64,000 nt of DNA. Origin: Scilla litardierei. Its lineage: Eukaryota > Streptophyta > Magnoliopsida > Asparagales > Asparagaceae. A program made the position numbers and the translations under genes. The stretch is taken from positions 195,311,689 through 195,375,688 of the forward strand of contig CM061141.1 of assembly GCA_030789695.1 (NCBI GenBank), given 5' to 3'. The notes beneath the pieces are model-generated. The model was given only the letters and a program-made list of their open reading frames with translations, was not told the origin of the DNA and made no database searches. Shown one piece after another: positions 45,767 through 57,417 of this stretch (position 1 is its first letter; every line of letters begins with the position of its first letter).

Positions 45767-45858
45767 CTTTTGCATCAAATGCAAAATAGTCCCTATCTAA
45801 GCTTAAATTACCATATTGCATCAAATGCAATTATCTCTTCTTTTGCATCAAATGCAAA
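45767..45858. repeat. Three TTGCATCAAATGCAA stem-loops
   Basis: At 45767-45785, 45815-45831 and 45842-45858. The core TGCAtcaaaTGCA-type hairpin is constant while the flanking pairs differ together (TTTT/AAAA, AT/AT, TT/AA). The same trio is in the other LTR at about 52219-52310. Confidence 0.85.
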
Positions 45859-48382
45859 TATTCTCCCTAACTATTTTCTACCTATTACTAGACGAAGCGT
45901 TGCACTCTGTGTGAGACCCTACAGCCTGACCCTTACAACAGGTTGGGCTCGAAGCCCTATACGGCAGTGACCACGAGCAGTGGTTGCCGTCCCTGCTTCA
46001 GGAATCATCATTATGTGGTTAACTCATTGACATGAGTATTGTCGGGACCACCCTGACTGTTTCCGTGATGAATTCTGCAGTTATAGTCTCTTCGTCTTAA
46101 ATATGTCGTGTAGATCAAGTCTAGGGTACGGTCAAACTGTCAACCCCAATAACTTGACTCCGGTTAGTTTCTATCGATCTTTAGTCAACTAATGTTGGAC
46201 TTCTTCCAACATACTCTGCGCAGAGTTTTTACTAAAGACCTAACTAACTCTACGACACTAACTCCCATTGACCGGGAGAGACGAATCCTCTCTTGGTCAT
46301 TACTTGCCTCGTACGTTTCAAGTGACACCCAATCAAAAAACCTTTCGACAGGCATTGCCTCGAAGCTAGGTCAGTTGATATAAGTGGCACCGTTCACGCA
46401 CAGGTTTGTCAAAATGACCTCAAGTCAAAAGACCAACTATCCTATCATCACTCAGAGTTATCACTGACAGATTGGTCAATATAACCATGTGATAACTCTA
46501 GTGGATCGTTCAGTGAACTCATTCTAATGAGCACCTGTGTCTCGTCTTCGACTTCGCCAAGTCAAGCGATCATGAGATCATCGCCACCGCTAAACGGTGA
46601 AGACTAAGACACAATGGTCTATCCGATGTTTCGATATCCTTGTCTCGGAACATCTACGACCACGAACCATTTTAGACTTATGCTACAGACGGTCAAACGT
46701 TTCTCCATGATCGAGATACTCATCTCGATACCTGTTTGGCCTTGCATAAAGTCTCAGGACTTTACCTAAGTCGATATCTAATTATAAAATAACTTAGATA
46801 AATCATTACCAAACAGCTTACTGTTATTTCGAACAAGATGTTTGTGCTATTCACACAGGAATAAATGGCCTCGAGGGCATAATATTCCTACATCTCCCAC
46901 TTGCACTCAGGCCCATTTATCTCGATATCTAATATCGTTTTCACACATAAGTTTTCCCGACTTCATGTGGTAGAGCCTTCGTGAGTGGATCTGCTAAAAC
47001 CGTCTACACTATAGACTTAAGGGGTTTTTATGTTTATGTCAGACCAACTATTTGAATCTTATTCAAATAATTCATTTGGTCTGTCGGAATCCATAATATT
47101 TTATTTTACTTGGATCTTATCCAGTTTATCGTACCTTACGATAATCATTTAAATTTGTTAATGGTCATTTTAAATGGCTCATATCTATTCTTGATAATGT
47201 ATCAAACCTTTTGATTACTTTGTCAAAATGTATGTTCCATCCCTTTGATGATTCGCATGTAATTTATACGCTCCCACTGACCTTGAAAACTATCTGGCTA
47301 ATTCATATAAGTTGGTTCGTCTAAATCATATTTAGAAAAACGAACTTATAAGTGAATGCGCAAATTTTCGTGGTCAACTTGAGCGTTTACATCGAGCTTT
47401 GGTCCGAGTAGATCTGTACACATCTGTTGGCGAAACCGGTTTCATCATAATCCGTTTTATAGGAATTAGGATGAAAAACCGTTCTCGACCAACATGATTG
47501 TACTTCACTATTTTCTTTCTGCACCAACCTTTCAACTTAAAGATTTACTTGCAGAAAGTGAGGAAACATTTTCCTTGGGTACGTAAACTAAATTCTCAAT
47601 TTATTTACGCACACGGACCTGCATCAAGTTTTAAATCGGAGTTACTACTCCGAATTTCATCCTAGAAGTTGACTAAGTCATCATCAGTTATGATGTCTAA
47701 CTCGACAATCCGTCTCACGAGATTCGAGTAATAATACAACTTCCTTACGATTGATTTATTGAATATATTATTGATAATGTCCTCATAGAACTTTATCAAA
47801 ACCTAGGCATTACTATCTGGGACTTAACCCAGAGGGAGGACTTAACTCAGAGTCACTTACAATGGATCACACTAAATCTAATTAAGTGTGATTCATACCT
47901 TTTAACATACCGATGTGTTAACGGACTTGATCTGAGAGAAAATCACATTTTCTTTTAATTACACAAGATTTTATGTAGCTAAGTATTTGACCATTCGATC
48001 TAATCGAATCAGTTTAAATACTTTCGTCATTTCGTTCTTTATTTTATCAGACTTGCGTTTCATCAAGAACACGTGTCTTAGTAAAATATACGAATAAATT
48101 ATTTTGTTAAAAATAGACTCGGGTACATCAGTATGTACGAGACTGAGTTCGACAACTCATTCTCCCACTGTCTTACAGATGGGTTTCGGCCATTGTATCT
48201 AAGAGGCTAAGACTCACAAGTGTCCGTAGACTTCATAATACGAGAGGTCAGACCCCTCTTTATGTGACTTGTGAAGCTTAATCTCTTGATATGGCCTAGT
48301 CTAATTTTACCATATAAGTTTGCTACTATCTTGTGTATTTATATATTAACATTTAATATATATATAGTTATTTACAAATTAC

Positions 48383-48438
48383 TTAACACAAAACATTACT
48401 TCAGAAGCAATGTGACGACATTCGTCAAAATGTGTTAA
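48383..48438. repeat. Three-way-junction-like inverted repeat in D interior
   Basis: The outer stem TTAACACA / TGTGTTAA encloses two adjacent hairpins: ACATT...AATGT (48393-48413) and GACG-acatt-CGTC (48414-48426). Confidence 0.7.
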
Positions 48439-48616
48439 ACGTCTTTTGTATAACAATTTATTCTGAAATCGTGACATCAAAATATGACACATTTTCATTT
48501 CCTCCTACTTATGCCTTTACTAATGATAAATTAAACTATTTAACTCGATTGACTTTCCGGAGTGCCTTCTTCCTTTTTCTAAATCACATTTAGATATCAA
48601 CATAAATAAATAGCTA

Positions 48617-48718
48617 TGCAAGCAACTTATGTATCCAAACGCTTGAGCTTTGCAATCTTGAGTGTAGCTCAAGAAATTGCTTGTCTCAAGATCCGGTTGG
48701 GATACATAGTCTTGCATC
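48617..48718. repeat. Long imperfect hairpin in D interior (about 100 nt)
   Basis: The arms share, in mirrored order, ATGCAAG, ATGTATCC, CTTGAG, GCAAT and CTTGAG around the apex TGTAG. This is the largest member of the TTGAG-TGTAG-CTCAA family; the others are at 48776-48839, 49234-49280, 49355-49383 and 49522-49563. Confidence 0.78.
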
Positions 48719-50757
48719 GCTCATGCACTCGTATTCGACTCAAACGGTTTAATCGAATTCTCGAACTTTGTGGATCAAAATTGTTTGTCCATACAACCTT
48801 GAGGGTAGCTCGACAAGTTGTAGGGAGAAACATACTTTGAATGTCCTATATGTTCAAGCTGCCTCATATAGAGACGAGTGACATGTAGTTTTAATTTATT
48901 TATTGGACCCATAACTTAATGAAATCATATTTCTTAAGTCTGTTCTTTAGAAGGTCATTTAATGTCAATGAGAATATAGTTTAATTACATCAATTAGAAT
49001 TTAACTTGATATTCAATTAATCAACTTATTGACCAGTTAACTAATTCCATTATTATCAATTGATTCTTTCGGTAAACATGGTCTTGCCCTAGTTTTAGCA
49101 TATGTTCTATATTAAATATAGGTAGATTGGCTTTTATCTATCTATATCCTCCCACTATTTTTACGAACGTTTTAAAGCTTAATAACGAACGATTTAATCG
49201 AATTAAAAATTAATGGGTAAGAGTTCCAATCACCTTGAGTCTAAACAACCTTGAGTGTAGCTCAACAAGTTGATTGACTCTGCGATCGGAAGATGACTCT
49301 TCATCGATCATATCGAATGTGACTCTCTTAATCGGTTTTTGCCCCTAGCCATTCGTGATCATGAGTGTGCTCATCCAAATCACAATGTCTAGTCTAGTCG
49401 GACCCTTGTTTTCATGTCTAGCCTGACTTGCCCCTCAGCTCGGTGTATGCACGACACGTTGGTTTGGGTCAGGTCTTAGACTACATCTTATGTATTTAAG
49501 AAGTTGGTTTCTACAAGGTTGCCATGTCACAGCTTGAGTGTATCTCAACAACTGTAACACTGGCCCTATAGTTGCTAACCCCTAAAACAAGGAGGGTTAC
49601 GGCTAATCTTGAAAAAGATCATTAACGTATTTGACTTAGATATAGTTCATGGTGTCATACAATCATGATTCGCGACATTGCGGTCCAGCGGAACTCAGCC
49701 AGGGAATTGACTAAGCCAGGATCACTATCCCTTAAAGGGTGATCCAGAACTCTTAGCCAAGCACATTGACTGGATCATGGTCCATTGAATGAAGCTTGTC
49801 ATTTTTGTATGTATGCCATAGACTAAACAGCTTTTATTAACAACTAATTAATCCTATCAACTAGTTGAATCCTTAAATTCAAAATTTTAGGATTTGTTTA
49901 ATAACTTTTATTAAGTCCTTATCAACTATAAGGTTCACGTGCTACCCTAATCGTTATTAGGATTTTAATAAATTTTATTTACAACGCTAGAAGCGAAGTC
50001 CTTTAATGAAAATTAATTATAACAATTAGAATTGAAAAATTCATTTAAAGGACTACCCTAATCAGGAATTAGGTCTTAATATTGTTGTTAATGATTTATT
50101 AAAACATAGCATGTCATTAAAATTCAAGTAATAAATTTTAATCATTTTTAATGGCTAACCTAAAGGGTTGTCTTGTGTTATCAAATAAGGGACAAGATTA
50201 ACAAGCCATTAAAATAAAGCTACACTAATTTTATCAACATAAAATGAAAGTGTATATCTATTTAACAATTAAATATACCAAGTTTATCGCATAAACAATT
50301 TTTAGATTTTTAAAATCAGTTTTAAAAATATCTTATAAATTTAAAACATTGCTTTAAAAATTTTCCACGTTCAAAAATTTATCATATACAATTTTTAAAC
50401 ATCTAACATATTTTAAACTTATCGCATAAATTTAAAGCCTTAAAATCAATTTTAAAATTTATCACATAAATTTAAAAATACTATTTTAAAATTTCCATGC
50501 TTAAAAAATTTATCATATAAAAAATTTTAGGCATCCAAAATAATTTTAAACTTTTAAATATTTAAAATTTGTTTTAAAATTATCACATAAATTTTAAAAT
50601 GTCATTTTAAAAATTTTCATGTTCAAAAAATTTATCACATAGAATTTTGAACTTCAAAAACATTTTTAAAATTATCTAATAACTTTAAAAATTTAAAAGT
50701 ATTTAAAAAGGCATTAACAGGTTTAATGAAATCGCAGTGCTAGATCGACTACGCAAA

Positions 50758-50774
50758 CCTAGGCTCTGATACCA
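50758..50774 (-). other. Primer-binding site of element D
   Basis: Minus strand TGGTATCAGAGCCTAGG, one base from the LTR; initiator-Met tRNA type. Confidence 0.85.
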
Positions 50775-50775
50775 C

Positions 50776-53343
50776 CGTTGGGAATTGGGCGGTCCCTTAG
50801 GGCACAAAAACTCTAGTCCCGTCCTAAGTCGGACGGAACATAGACACAAAAATCATAGCAGCGGAAGAAAAACTATGTTAACTAAATTAACATGCAGTTA
50901 AAACAATTTTAACTTAGCCCTAAGGTCCAGACCCTATGCCAAGATCTATGCCGACTTGGGATGGATCTGACCATCCCAAGAAGGATCTAGCCTACTGCGA
51001 TTAAACTAAACTAATGCTAATAAAATACTTTAACCACATACCCGGAATCTCAGCCCTGGAGCAGGCGAGATGTTCCGCGCCGTCTTCCGAGCTGCTCCCG
51101 TCCCACGCCGAGCCGCTCCTTGAACCGCTCCCCGAACCGCTCCTTGAACTGCTCCGCATCCCAAGGCGATCAATCCCCGTGCCGCCGAGCCAACCACGCG
51201 CCGAAGAAAGTTTCACGCGAGTGAAACCTCCGCCTAGATTTCGGATCCAGAATCCGAACTCCTTTGTGGCTTTGCTAGAGCCCGCAGGAGTAAGGAAGAA
51301 ATTTAGGGAGATAGAGAAATATTTATTTAAGCCTAGATCCGAGCGTGCTCCAACATTTACGAGAGCCGCTCAGATCTAGAGCTTGGGACAAGTTTTGAGA
51401 AAGGGGGGAGACCCCTATTTATATAGGCGGCGGACTCTCCCCTTTTCTCAAAATCCGATGTGTGACTAAATAATGAGTTAATTAAAATCAAGTTAGTTTG
51501 CACTTCACAAAGTGTAAACTTCCGTGAATTTTAACTCACTTACCGTTAAGCTTCAGCATCGATACAACCTATCAATACGACAAGCGTTCAACGGTGAACG
51601 CATAGGAAAAAACCGTTCGTCAATCGGAGTTCGTTTGACCCTCCAATTGAGTGTCCAAAGATCAGCCCTAGGCTAGTTTTTCGCAAAAACTGAGCCGTCA
51701 TTTGATTCAGCACACTTAGGGTTCAAACCCCTAGAGGTGGGGCCCATGGGTGGGCCCCACACATCCAACGCGTGCCAATATTGCCCTAGACGCCCCTGGG
51801 CAGAGCCCAGGTCGCGCCTGGGCTCGCCCAGCCGCCTGGCCGAGCCCAGGTCCACGCCTGGGCTCGCCCAGGTGGCCTGGGCGGGCCCAGGCCCGCGCCT
51901 GGGCTTGCCCAGGCCCGCGCCTGGGCTTGCCCAGGCCACCTGGGCAGTTGCACAGGCCCTGGGCAGGTCCAGGCCAGTGCCTGGGCTTGTCCGGGTCTGT
52001 CTTTTCTGGGCTTGACCAGCAGACTAGACCAGACTGGTCTGGGTCTGCCTTGTCTGACTCGTTGGGCTGTTTTGGCTCTAACTTGAGCATTTGGTGTCCG
52101 ATTTGGACGCCGTTCGAACCTGGGTCTAGACCGGAATATTTCCGTCTTACGCGTGAACTTTTCCTTGCGTTTATATTATTAAATATTGTATTAAACAATT
52201 TAATACACATTTAATCGCTTTTGCATCAAATGCAAAATAGTCCCTATCTAAGCTTAAATTACCATATTGCATCAAATGCAATTATCTCTTCTTTTGCATC
52301 AAATGCAAATATTCTCCCTAACTATTTTCTACCTATTACTAGACGAAGCGTTGCACTCTGTGTGAGACCCTACAGCCTGACCCTTACAACAGGTTGGGCT
52401 CGAAGCCCTATACGGCAGTGACCACGAGCAGTGGTTGCCGTCCCTGCTTCAGGAATCATCATTATGTGGTTAACTCATTGACATGAGTATTGTCGGGACC
52501 ACCCTGACTGTTTCCGTGATGAATTCTGCAGTTATAGTCTCTTCGTCTTAAATATGTCGTGTAGATCAAGTCTAGGGTACGGTCAAACTGTCAACCCCAA
52601 TAACTTGACTCCGGTTAGTTTCTATCGATCTTTAGTCAACTAATGTTGGACTTCTTCCAACATACTCTGCGCAGAGTTTTTACTAAAGACCTAACTAACT
52701 CTACGACACTAACTCCCATTGACCGGGAGAGACGAATCCTCTCTTGGTCATTACTTGCCTCGTACGTTTCAAGTGACACCCAATCAAAAAACCTTTCGAC
52801 AGGCATTGCCTCGAAGCTAGGTCAGTTGATATAAGTGGCACCGTTCACGCACAGGTTTGTCAAAATGACCTCAAGTCAAAAGACCAACTATCCTATCATC
52901 ACTCAGAGTTATCACTGACAGATTGGTCAATATAACCATGTGATAACTCTAGTGGATCGTTCAGTGAACTCATTCTAATGAGCACCTGTGTCTCATCTTC
53001 GACTTCGTCAAGTCAAGCGATCATGAGATCATCGCCACCGCTAAACGGTGAAGACTAAGACACAATGGTCTATCCGATGTTTCGATATCCTTGTCTCGGA
53101 ACATCTACGACCACGAACCATTTTAGACTTATGCTACATACGGTCAAACGTTTCTCCATGATCGAGATACTCATCTCGATACCCGTTTGACCTTGCATAA
53201 AGTCTCAGGACTTTACCTAAGTCGATATCTAATTATAAAATAACTTAGATAAATCATTACCAAACAGCTTACTGTTATTTCGAACAAGATGTTTGTGCTA
53301 TTCACACAGGAATAAATGGCCTCGAGGGCATAATATTCCTACA
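50776..53343 (-). repeat. Element D 5' LTR (2568 bp)
   Basis: A near-identical partner of 44225-46892. Its first plus-strand base is C where the other LTR has T (CGTTGGG against TGTTGGG). It has fewer GCCTGGGC units. Confidence 0.9.
51416..51425 (-). promoter_or_regulatory. TATA box of element D 5' LTR
   Basis: TATATAAATA on the minus strand, downstream of the GC palindrome array at 51790-51985 in sense direction. It is the probable promoter of the non-coding RNA. Confidence 0.7.
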
Positions 53344-54060
53344 GGGAGGAGGTGCTCCGGGATCGGTGGTTGCTCGGAGAAGCCAACCGGAGCTCGGGGG
53401 CGGTGGGTTGTCGAGATCTGGGGTGGAGATCGGTGTTGGGGGGGTTCCTCTGTTACGAACAGGGGAATGGATCTGAGACAGGGGAGAGGATATGAACGGA
53501 GAAAGCGGGCTCGAAGGAGAAGATCTCAGAGCGGAGGGCGACCGGAGGTGCCGCCGGCGTGGGGGTGAGGTTGGTGGAGGTTCTGGGCTACGTCGAGTGG
53601 AAATTGAGAGAGGGGCGAAGTTGGTGGCGGGGAGATTGTTGGGTGATGAGAGGGCGGAGATTGGGGATGTCGAAGTTGGCGGTGAGGTTGGTTAGAGGTG
53701 TGTTCGGGGGCTGGAGAGATGTGGCAATGGCGGCGTAGCTGTCGAGGGGGGGTTGTGAGGAAGATGAAGTCGCCTCATGGGTCGAGGGCGGAGATCGGAG
53801 AGGAAGTCTGGGGAAGAGGATGGTGGCGTGGCAAAGTCAGGGCCTGTGGTTGTTTGGTGTTGGGGAATCGATGATTGCGGGAAGAAGAAAGAGGGGGCAC
53901 TGTGTCGGAGTTGGTCGGAGAAATGACTCGGCTCGTCGGAGTTGTTGGGTCCCAGCGGAGGGTGGAATGAGGTTGCTGGGTTTCGGGCTGAGGGAGGCGC
54001 ACGGCAAAACCTCGGGTTCGTTGGGTTTAAGGGGAAGAAGAATCGAAGGAGGAGTGGAGA
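53344..54060. other. GC-rich stretch of element E, right part
   Basis: Continues the CpG-rich block broken off at 44224, beginning with the GGGAG target duplication of D. Open frames on both strands (for example 53692-54105 minus) show no family motif and follow the base composition. Confidence 0.55.
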
Positions 54061-54114
54061 AAAGAAATGAGTGCGGGCTTTTATAAAATGTATGCCTGGG
54101 TTCATAGAGTTTGT

Positions 54115-54181
54115 AGGGTGATTGGCCTAGATCAGTGCGTGAGTAATTGGGTGATTGGCCTAGATCAGTGCGTGAGTAATT
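54115..54181. repeat. 33-bp tandem duplication in element E
   Basis: gggtgattggcctagatcag followed by tgcgtgagtaatt occurs twice head to tail. Confidence 0.9.
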
Positions 54182-55649
54182 GGCTTAGGGTAGGTTAGGG
54201 GAAGAATTAGGAAATAATGAGAATGGAAATGGGTTTAAATAAAGAAAATATTTATGAGGTAAAATTGATTAGGGGAAAAATTAATATTAAGGGTTCATTA
54301 GGAAAGTTTTTGAATTCAAATAAAAATTCGTATTTAATAGTAATTATTAGAGAGAATTAAAAGCAATCTAAATAGTAAGGTTTTTTGAATAAAAACAATT
54401 AGAGGAAATAAAGAGGGTTGAATGAGTAAAATATTTCCTAAATAGTTATAATTTAATTAGGGTTTAAAGAGGAATGTTTTTTATATAAACAAATTTGAAA
54501 TTTGATTCTTTTGAAAACATTCAAATTTTATAACTTTTGGGTTTGAATTTGAATAACCACCGACATGAAATCAAATAATAACATGTTCACAGGAATGAGT
54601 AAGAGGAAATAAGAGGAAAATGAAAGGTTTGAAAATTTAAAAGATTTGTTTTAAATAATAACTGATTAGGAAAATTAATAAAAATAATAGGGAAAGTGTT
54701 TCAAATTAAAACATTTGCTTTTAAAACAATATTTATCATGGAAATTAAAAACGAATGCAATAAGGAAAATTGAATAATAATGAGGTTTAATTTCAGGATA
54801 ATCCCCAATTAGTCATAGACTTTATTACGGTAACAAAAATAGGAAAGTTTGAAACATATTAATAATTCGGGATTTAAAGCTAGGTAATTTAGGAAGTTCT
54901 TAAACAGGAAAGTTTTTAAAATGAATTTGAAATTGGAAAATATTTGAATAACAACATTAATAGGGGAGATTAATACTAAGGAATAATTAGGAAAGTTTTT
55001 GAATGATAACATTAATTGGAGAAATTACGAGTAAGATAAAAAGGAAGGTTGAATAAAAATAATTAGGGAAATTAAAAGGGTTTGAATGAGTAAATATTTC
55101 TAAAATTAAATTAGGAATATATAAAGAAGGTTTTTAAATGAATTCGAATTTAAATTTCAAAAACATTTTAACTTTTAAAACATTTAAAATTTAAATCTCA
55201 AATCATTAATAACATTATTAATAACTTAACTAACAAGTATATTAATAGTACCCATACATCAAAGTATATTAATGAAAGACTTAAATTAATGGGTTTTAAA
55301 AATTTGGAAGGTTTAGAAAATTAGAATTTAAAAGAGAGGGTTTAATGGGAGAATACTTATAAATTAGTTATGATTTAATAAGGAGATACAAAGAGGAACC
55401 ATTTGAATTCGGGTTTGAGAATATTTGAACTTCTTAAAACATTTGAATTTGAATTTTGAATAACTATTTATATGAAATCAAATAATAACATTTTTTTATG
55501 TATAAATATAGCTACTTAAAATAAAATACGTATTAAGCATTTGAAGTTAATTAAAATACGTTCGAAATTCAAATACGTATAAGATACGAAAAATCATGAA
55601 ACCGAATATACGAATCAAAAATACGTACCATTAAATACCGGCAGTTACA
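54182..55649. other. AT-rich end of element E
   Basis: Purine- and AT-rich, with many gaattaggaaa / tttgaatttaaa phrases and no gene. It ends GGCAGTTACA at the GACAG target duplication. Confidence 0.6.
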
Positions 55650-55652
55650 GAC

Positions 55653-55953
55653 AGTCGACTGTATAACCTCCATCAGGCGACTGGTGCAGGGATGGAAGAA
55701 AAACAGAGAGAGAATGCAAATTGGGATGAAGGCCCAGAGAATGCAAGATGCGCACAGTCGATTGTCGACCAATTCACAGACGACTGTAGAAACACATGCG
55801 ACTGTAAATTGAACATCAGTCGATTGATGTGAAAAGCTCAAGAAGAGTCAATAGAAATGTTGACTTGAGCTATGCACCACAGTCGACTGTAGAAGGCTCG
55901 ACAGGCGACTGGAATCACCCAGTCGACTGTAAAACCTCCATCAGGCGACTGTT
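55653..55953. repeat. CAGTCGACTG palindrome array, family C LTR (right part)
   Basis: CAGTCGACTG at about 55653, 55871 and 55918, with variants (CAGTCGATTG, GGCGACTG, AGACGACTG) between. It continues the array at 41905-42020. Confidence 0.87.
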
Positions 55954-56390
55954 GGAGAGCCAAAGACTCCAAATTAGTCCTTGGGATAGATGAACCTATT
56001 GGGTTGGATTCTATGATAATCCTAAGGCTCACTAAGATGTTGAAATGCATATGCATGAGAGTATGCCATCTATCAAGGCATTACATAAACCTAGACTCAA
56101 AAAGAGAGAAAACAATAAATGAAATTACATGGATTACAATGCTTTCCTTAGAGTATATGTCTTCAATCTGGATGCCTTGATGCTCACCATCATCTCCAAG
56201 CTTTGGCACCCCTTGAGTCCAAGCATTGGCCCTTCTCCACTTGATGTTCATCCTTGCACCAAGTGTTTAGTCTCCAAAAATGATATTCTTGAAAAGTAAC
56301 TAAGAGACTAAAACAAGAGGGTCATTAGAAACAACATAATGTTGTGATCATCATCAAAATAACAATGGTATGAAACACCAATACTCAACA

Positions 56391-57417
56391 ATCTCCTCCT
56401 TTTTGATGATGACACACATTATGTAAAACATAAAAAAATAAATCACAATGCTAATAAGCTCCCACTACTTATATGCACCAATTGTAAAATAAGATACACA
56501 ATTGTAAATACTCATTATACCAAATGAAATAATGAGACATCATGGTGACATATAATAGACATGGATTACATAAACCAATTGCACTAGAAAATAACCATGC
56601 ACACATGAATGGTTTATACAATCCCACATATCTCTCCCTAAATGCATATGTATGAAATAAAATAATTACAATTACATAATGCACATATCTCTCCCCCTTG
56701 ACATCGTCAAAAAGGCGGACATCATAAATATCCCATTGACATCTTAATCAAAGATGTGACAATATGCAAGAGTAAAGAAATGTATGATACCAAGTTGTAA
56801 AAATTTAGTGGGTATCAATCACTATCCCATGCTCCCCCTAGATCATAGAAATGGTCAAATTTTGACTTCTAGGATCTAATACCAATTGTAAAGTAGGAGA
56901 TAAACAATCTCTAACAATTGAGGTAATACCAATTGTAGAAAAAGAATCTTGAAAATTAATCCTCTTTACCAAATGTAAACATTGATTGGAGCCATGGGCC
57001 AAAAGTGTATCAAATCCATAGATATGGAAAAATCAAGCTTCAATGATACACAATGACATTGCCAAAAATATAATATAACATGTAACATGTTGGCAATATC
57101 AATGAGTTAAGATCAAGATCATAATAACCAAGTGTAAATAATGATCTTTATCAAAACCCAAAATTAGAGTTAAATTATGTTTTAAAAATATTTTAAACAT
57201 ACAACATATTAACTCCCCCATTGTCATACGTATGGATCAAAGAATGCATGCATGACAATGTATTCTCCAAGGTCCCCATTTTCATGATAAATAAATTTGA
57301 AAACATTTTCAAAATCATGAAACACAAACAAACAATGGGTATGCTAAAAATAAACATTTAAGCACAATACCCATGCAATATGCATATGTGTAAGGAACCT
57401 AAACATTATGGAACCAA
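56391..57417 (-). other. Family C 3' non-coding tail
   Basis: Minus-strand polypurine motifs: AAAAAGGAGGAGAT next to the LTR, and GGGGGAG-like runs near 56692 and 56825 with a weaker one near 57208. The arrangement is as in the A and B tails, without the 34-bp repeat. No gene. Confidence 0.72.

Larger units (their letters stand above)
44225..46892 (-). repeat. Element D 3' LTR (2668 bp)
   Basis: TGTTGGGAATTG to ATTCCTACA in plus orientation. It is about 100 bp longer than the other LTR because its GCCTGGGC array is longer. TATA (TATATAAATA, minus) is at 44866-44875. Confidence 0.9.
46893..50775 (-). other. Element D internal domain: non-coding, stem-loop dense
   Basis: There is no ORF above about 75 codons and no retrotransposon protein motif. 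It carries many perfect or two-tier stem-loops. Examples are 47040-47083, 47301-47357, 47579-47612, 47633-47657, 47862-47896, 47981-48023, 48383-48438 and 48617-48718. A hairpin family with the loop motif TTGAG-TGTAG-CTCAA recurs. The part nearest the primer site (about 50220-50720) is AT-rich with repeated tttaaaatttatcacataaa-like phrases. Some LARD interiors are reported to be conserved in predicted RNA structure, so a structural role is plausible. Confidence 0.72.
44225..53343 (-). mobile_element. Element D: LARD-like non-coding retrotransposon (9119 bp)
   Basis: Two LTRs (44225-46892 and 50776-53343) flank a 3.9-kb interior with no coding capacity. The minus-strand primer site is TGGTATCAGAGCC at 50758-50774 and the polypurine tract is AAGTGGGAGA at 46893-46902, so the sense is minus. 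A perfect 5-bp target duplication GGGAG lies at 44220-44224 and 53344-53348. Long LTRs with a conserved non-coding interior are the definition of a large retrotransposon derivative. Both LTRs and the interior are unusually dense in stem-loops. Confidence 0.88.
42029..55649. mobile_element. Element E: probable solo LTR (about 4.5 kb net) of a Ty3 element, split by element D
   Basis: The termini are TGTCACGTCCCG and GGCAGTTACA, a TG...CA pair with TGT/ACA ends. They are flanked by GACAA/GACAG inside the family C LTR. The net length without D is about 4.5 kb (42029-44224 plus 53349-55649). It contains no ORF of known type, no primer site and no second LTR. It has a GC-rich leader-like middle (43860-44220 and 53344-54060) and a long AT-rich end. 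A start of the type TGTCACG is common in LTRs of plant Ty3 chromoviruses with very long LTRs. Family assignment is tentative and the direction was not determined. Confidence 0.6.
41130..56390 (-). repeat. Family C LTR (about 1.64 kb net, split by element E)
   Basis: The parts are 41130-42028 and 55650-56390. In sense orientation it starts TGTTGAGTATTGGTG (like B) and ends CAGTCCTTACA. It carries a CAGTCGACTG array on both sides of the E insertion, and a TATATATA box at 41814-41821. Confidence 0.83.

Noticed and set aside
42029..55649. Element E as a Helitron or DNA transposon.
   Set aside because: There are no terminal inverted repeats of DNA-transposon type and no 3' CTRR hairpin end. TG...CA termini with 5-bp flanks fit an LTR better.
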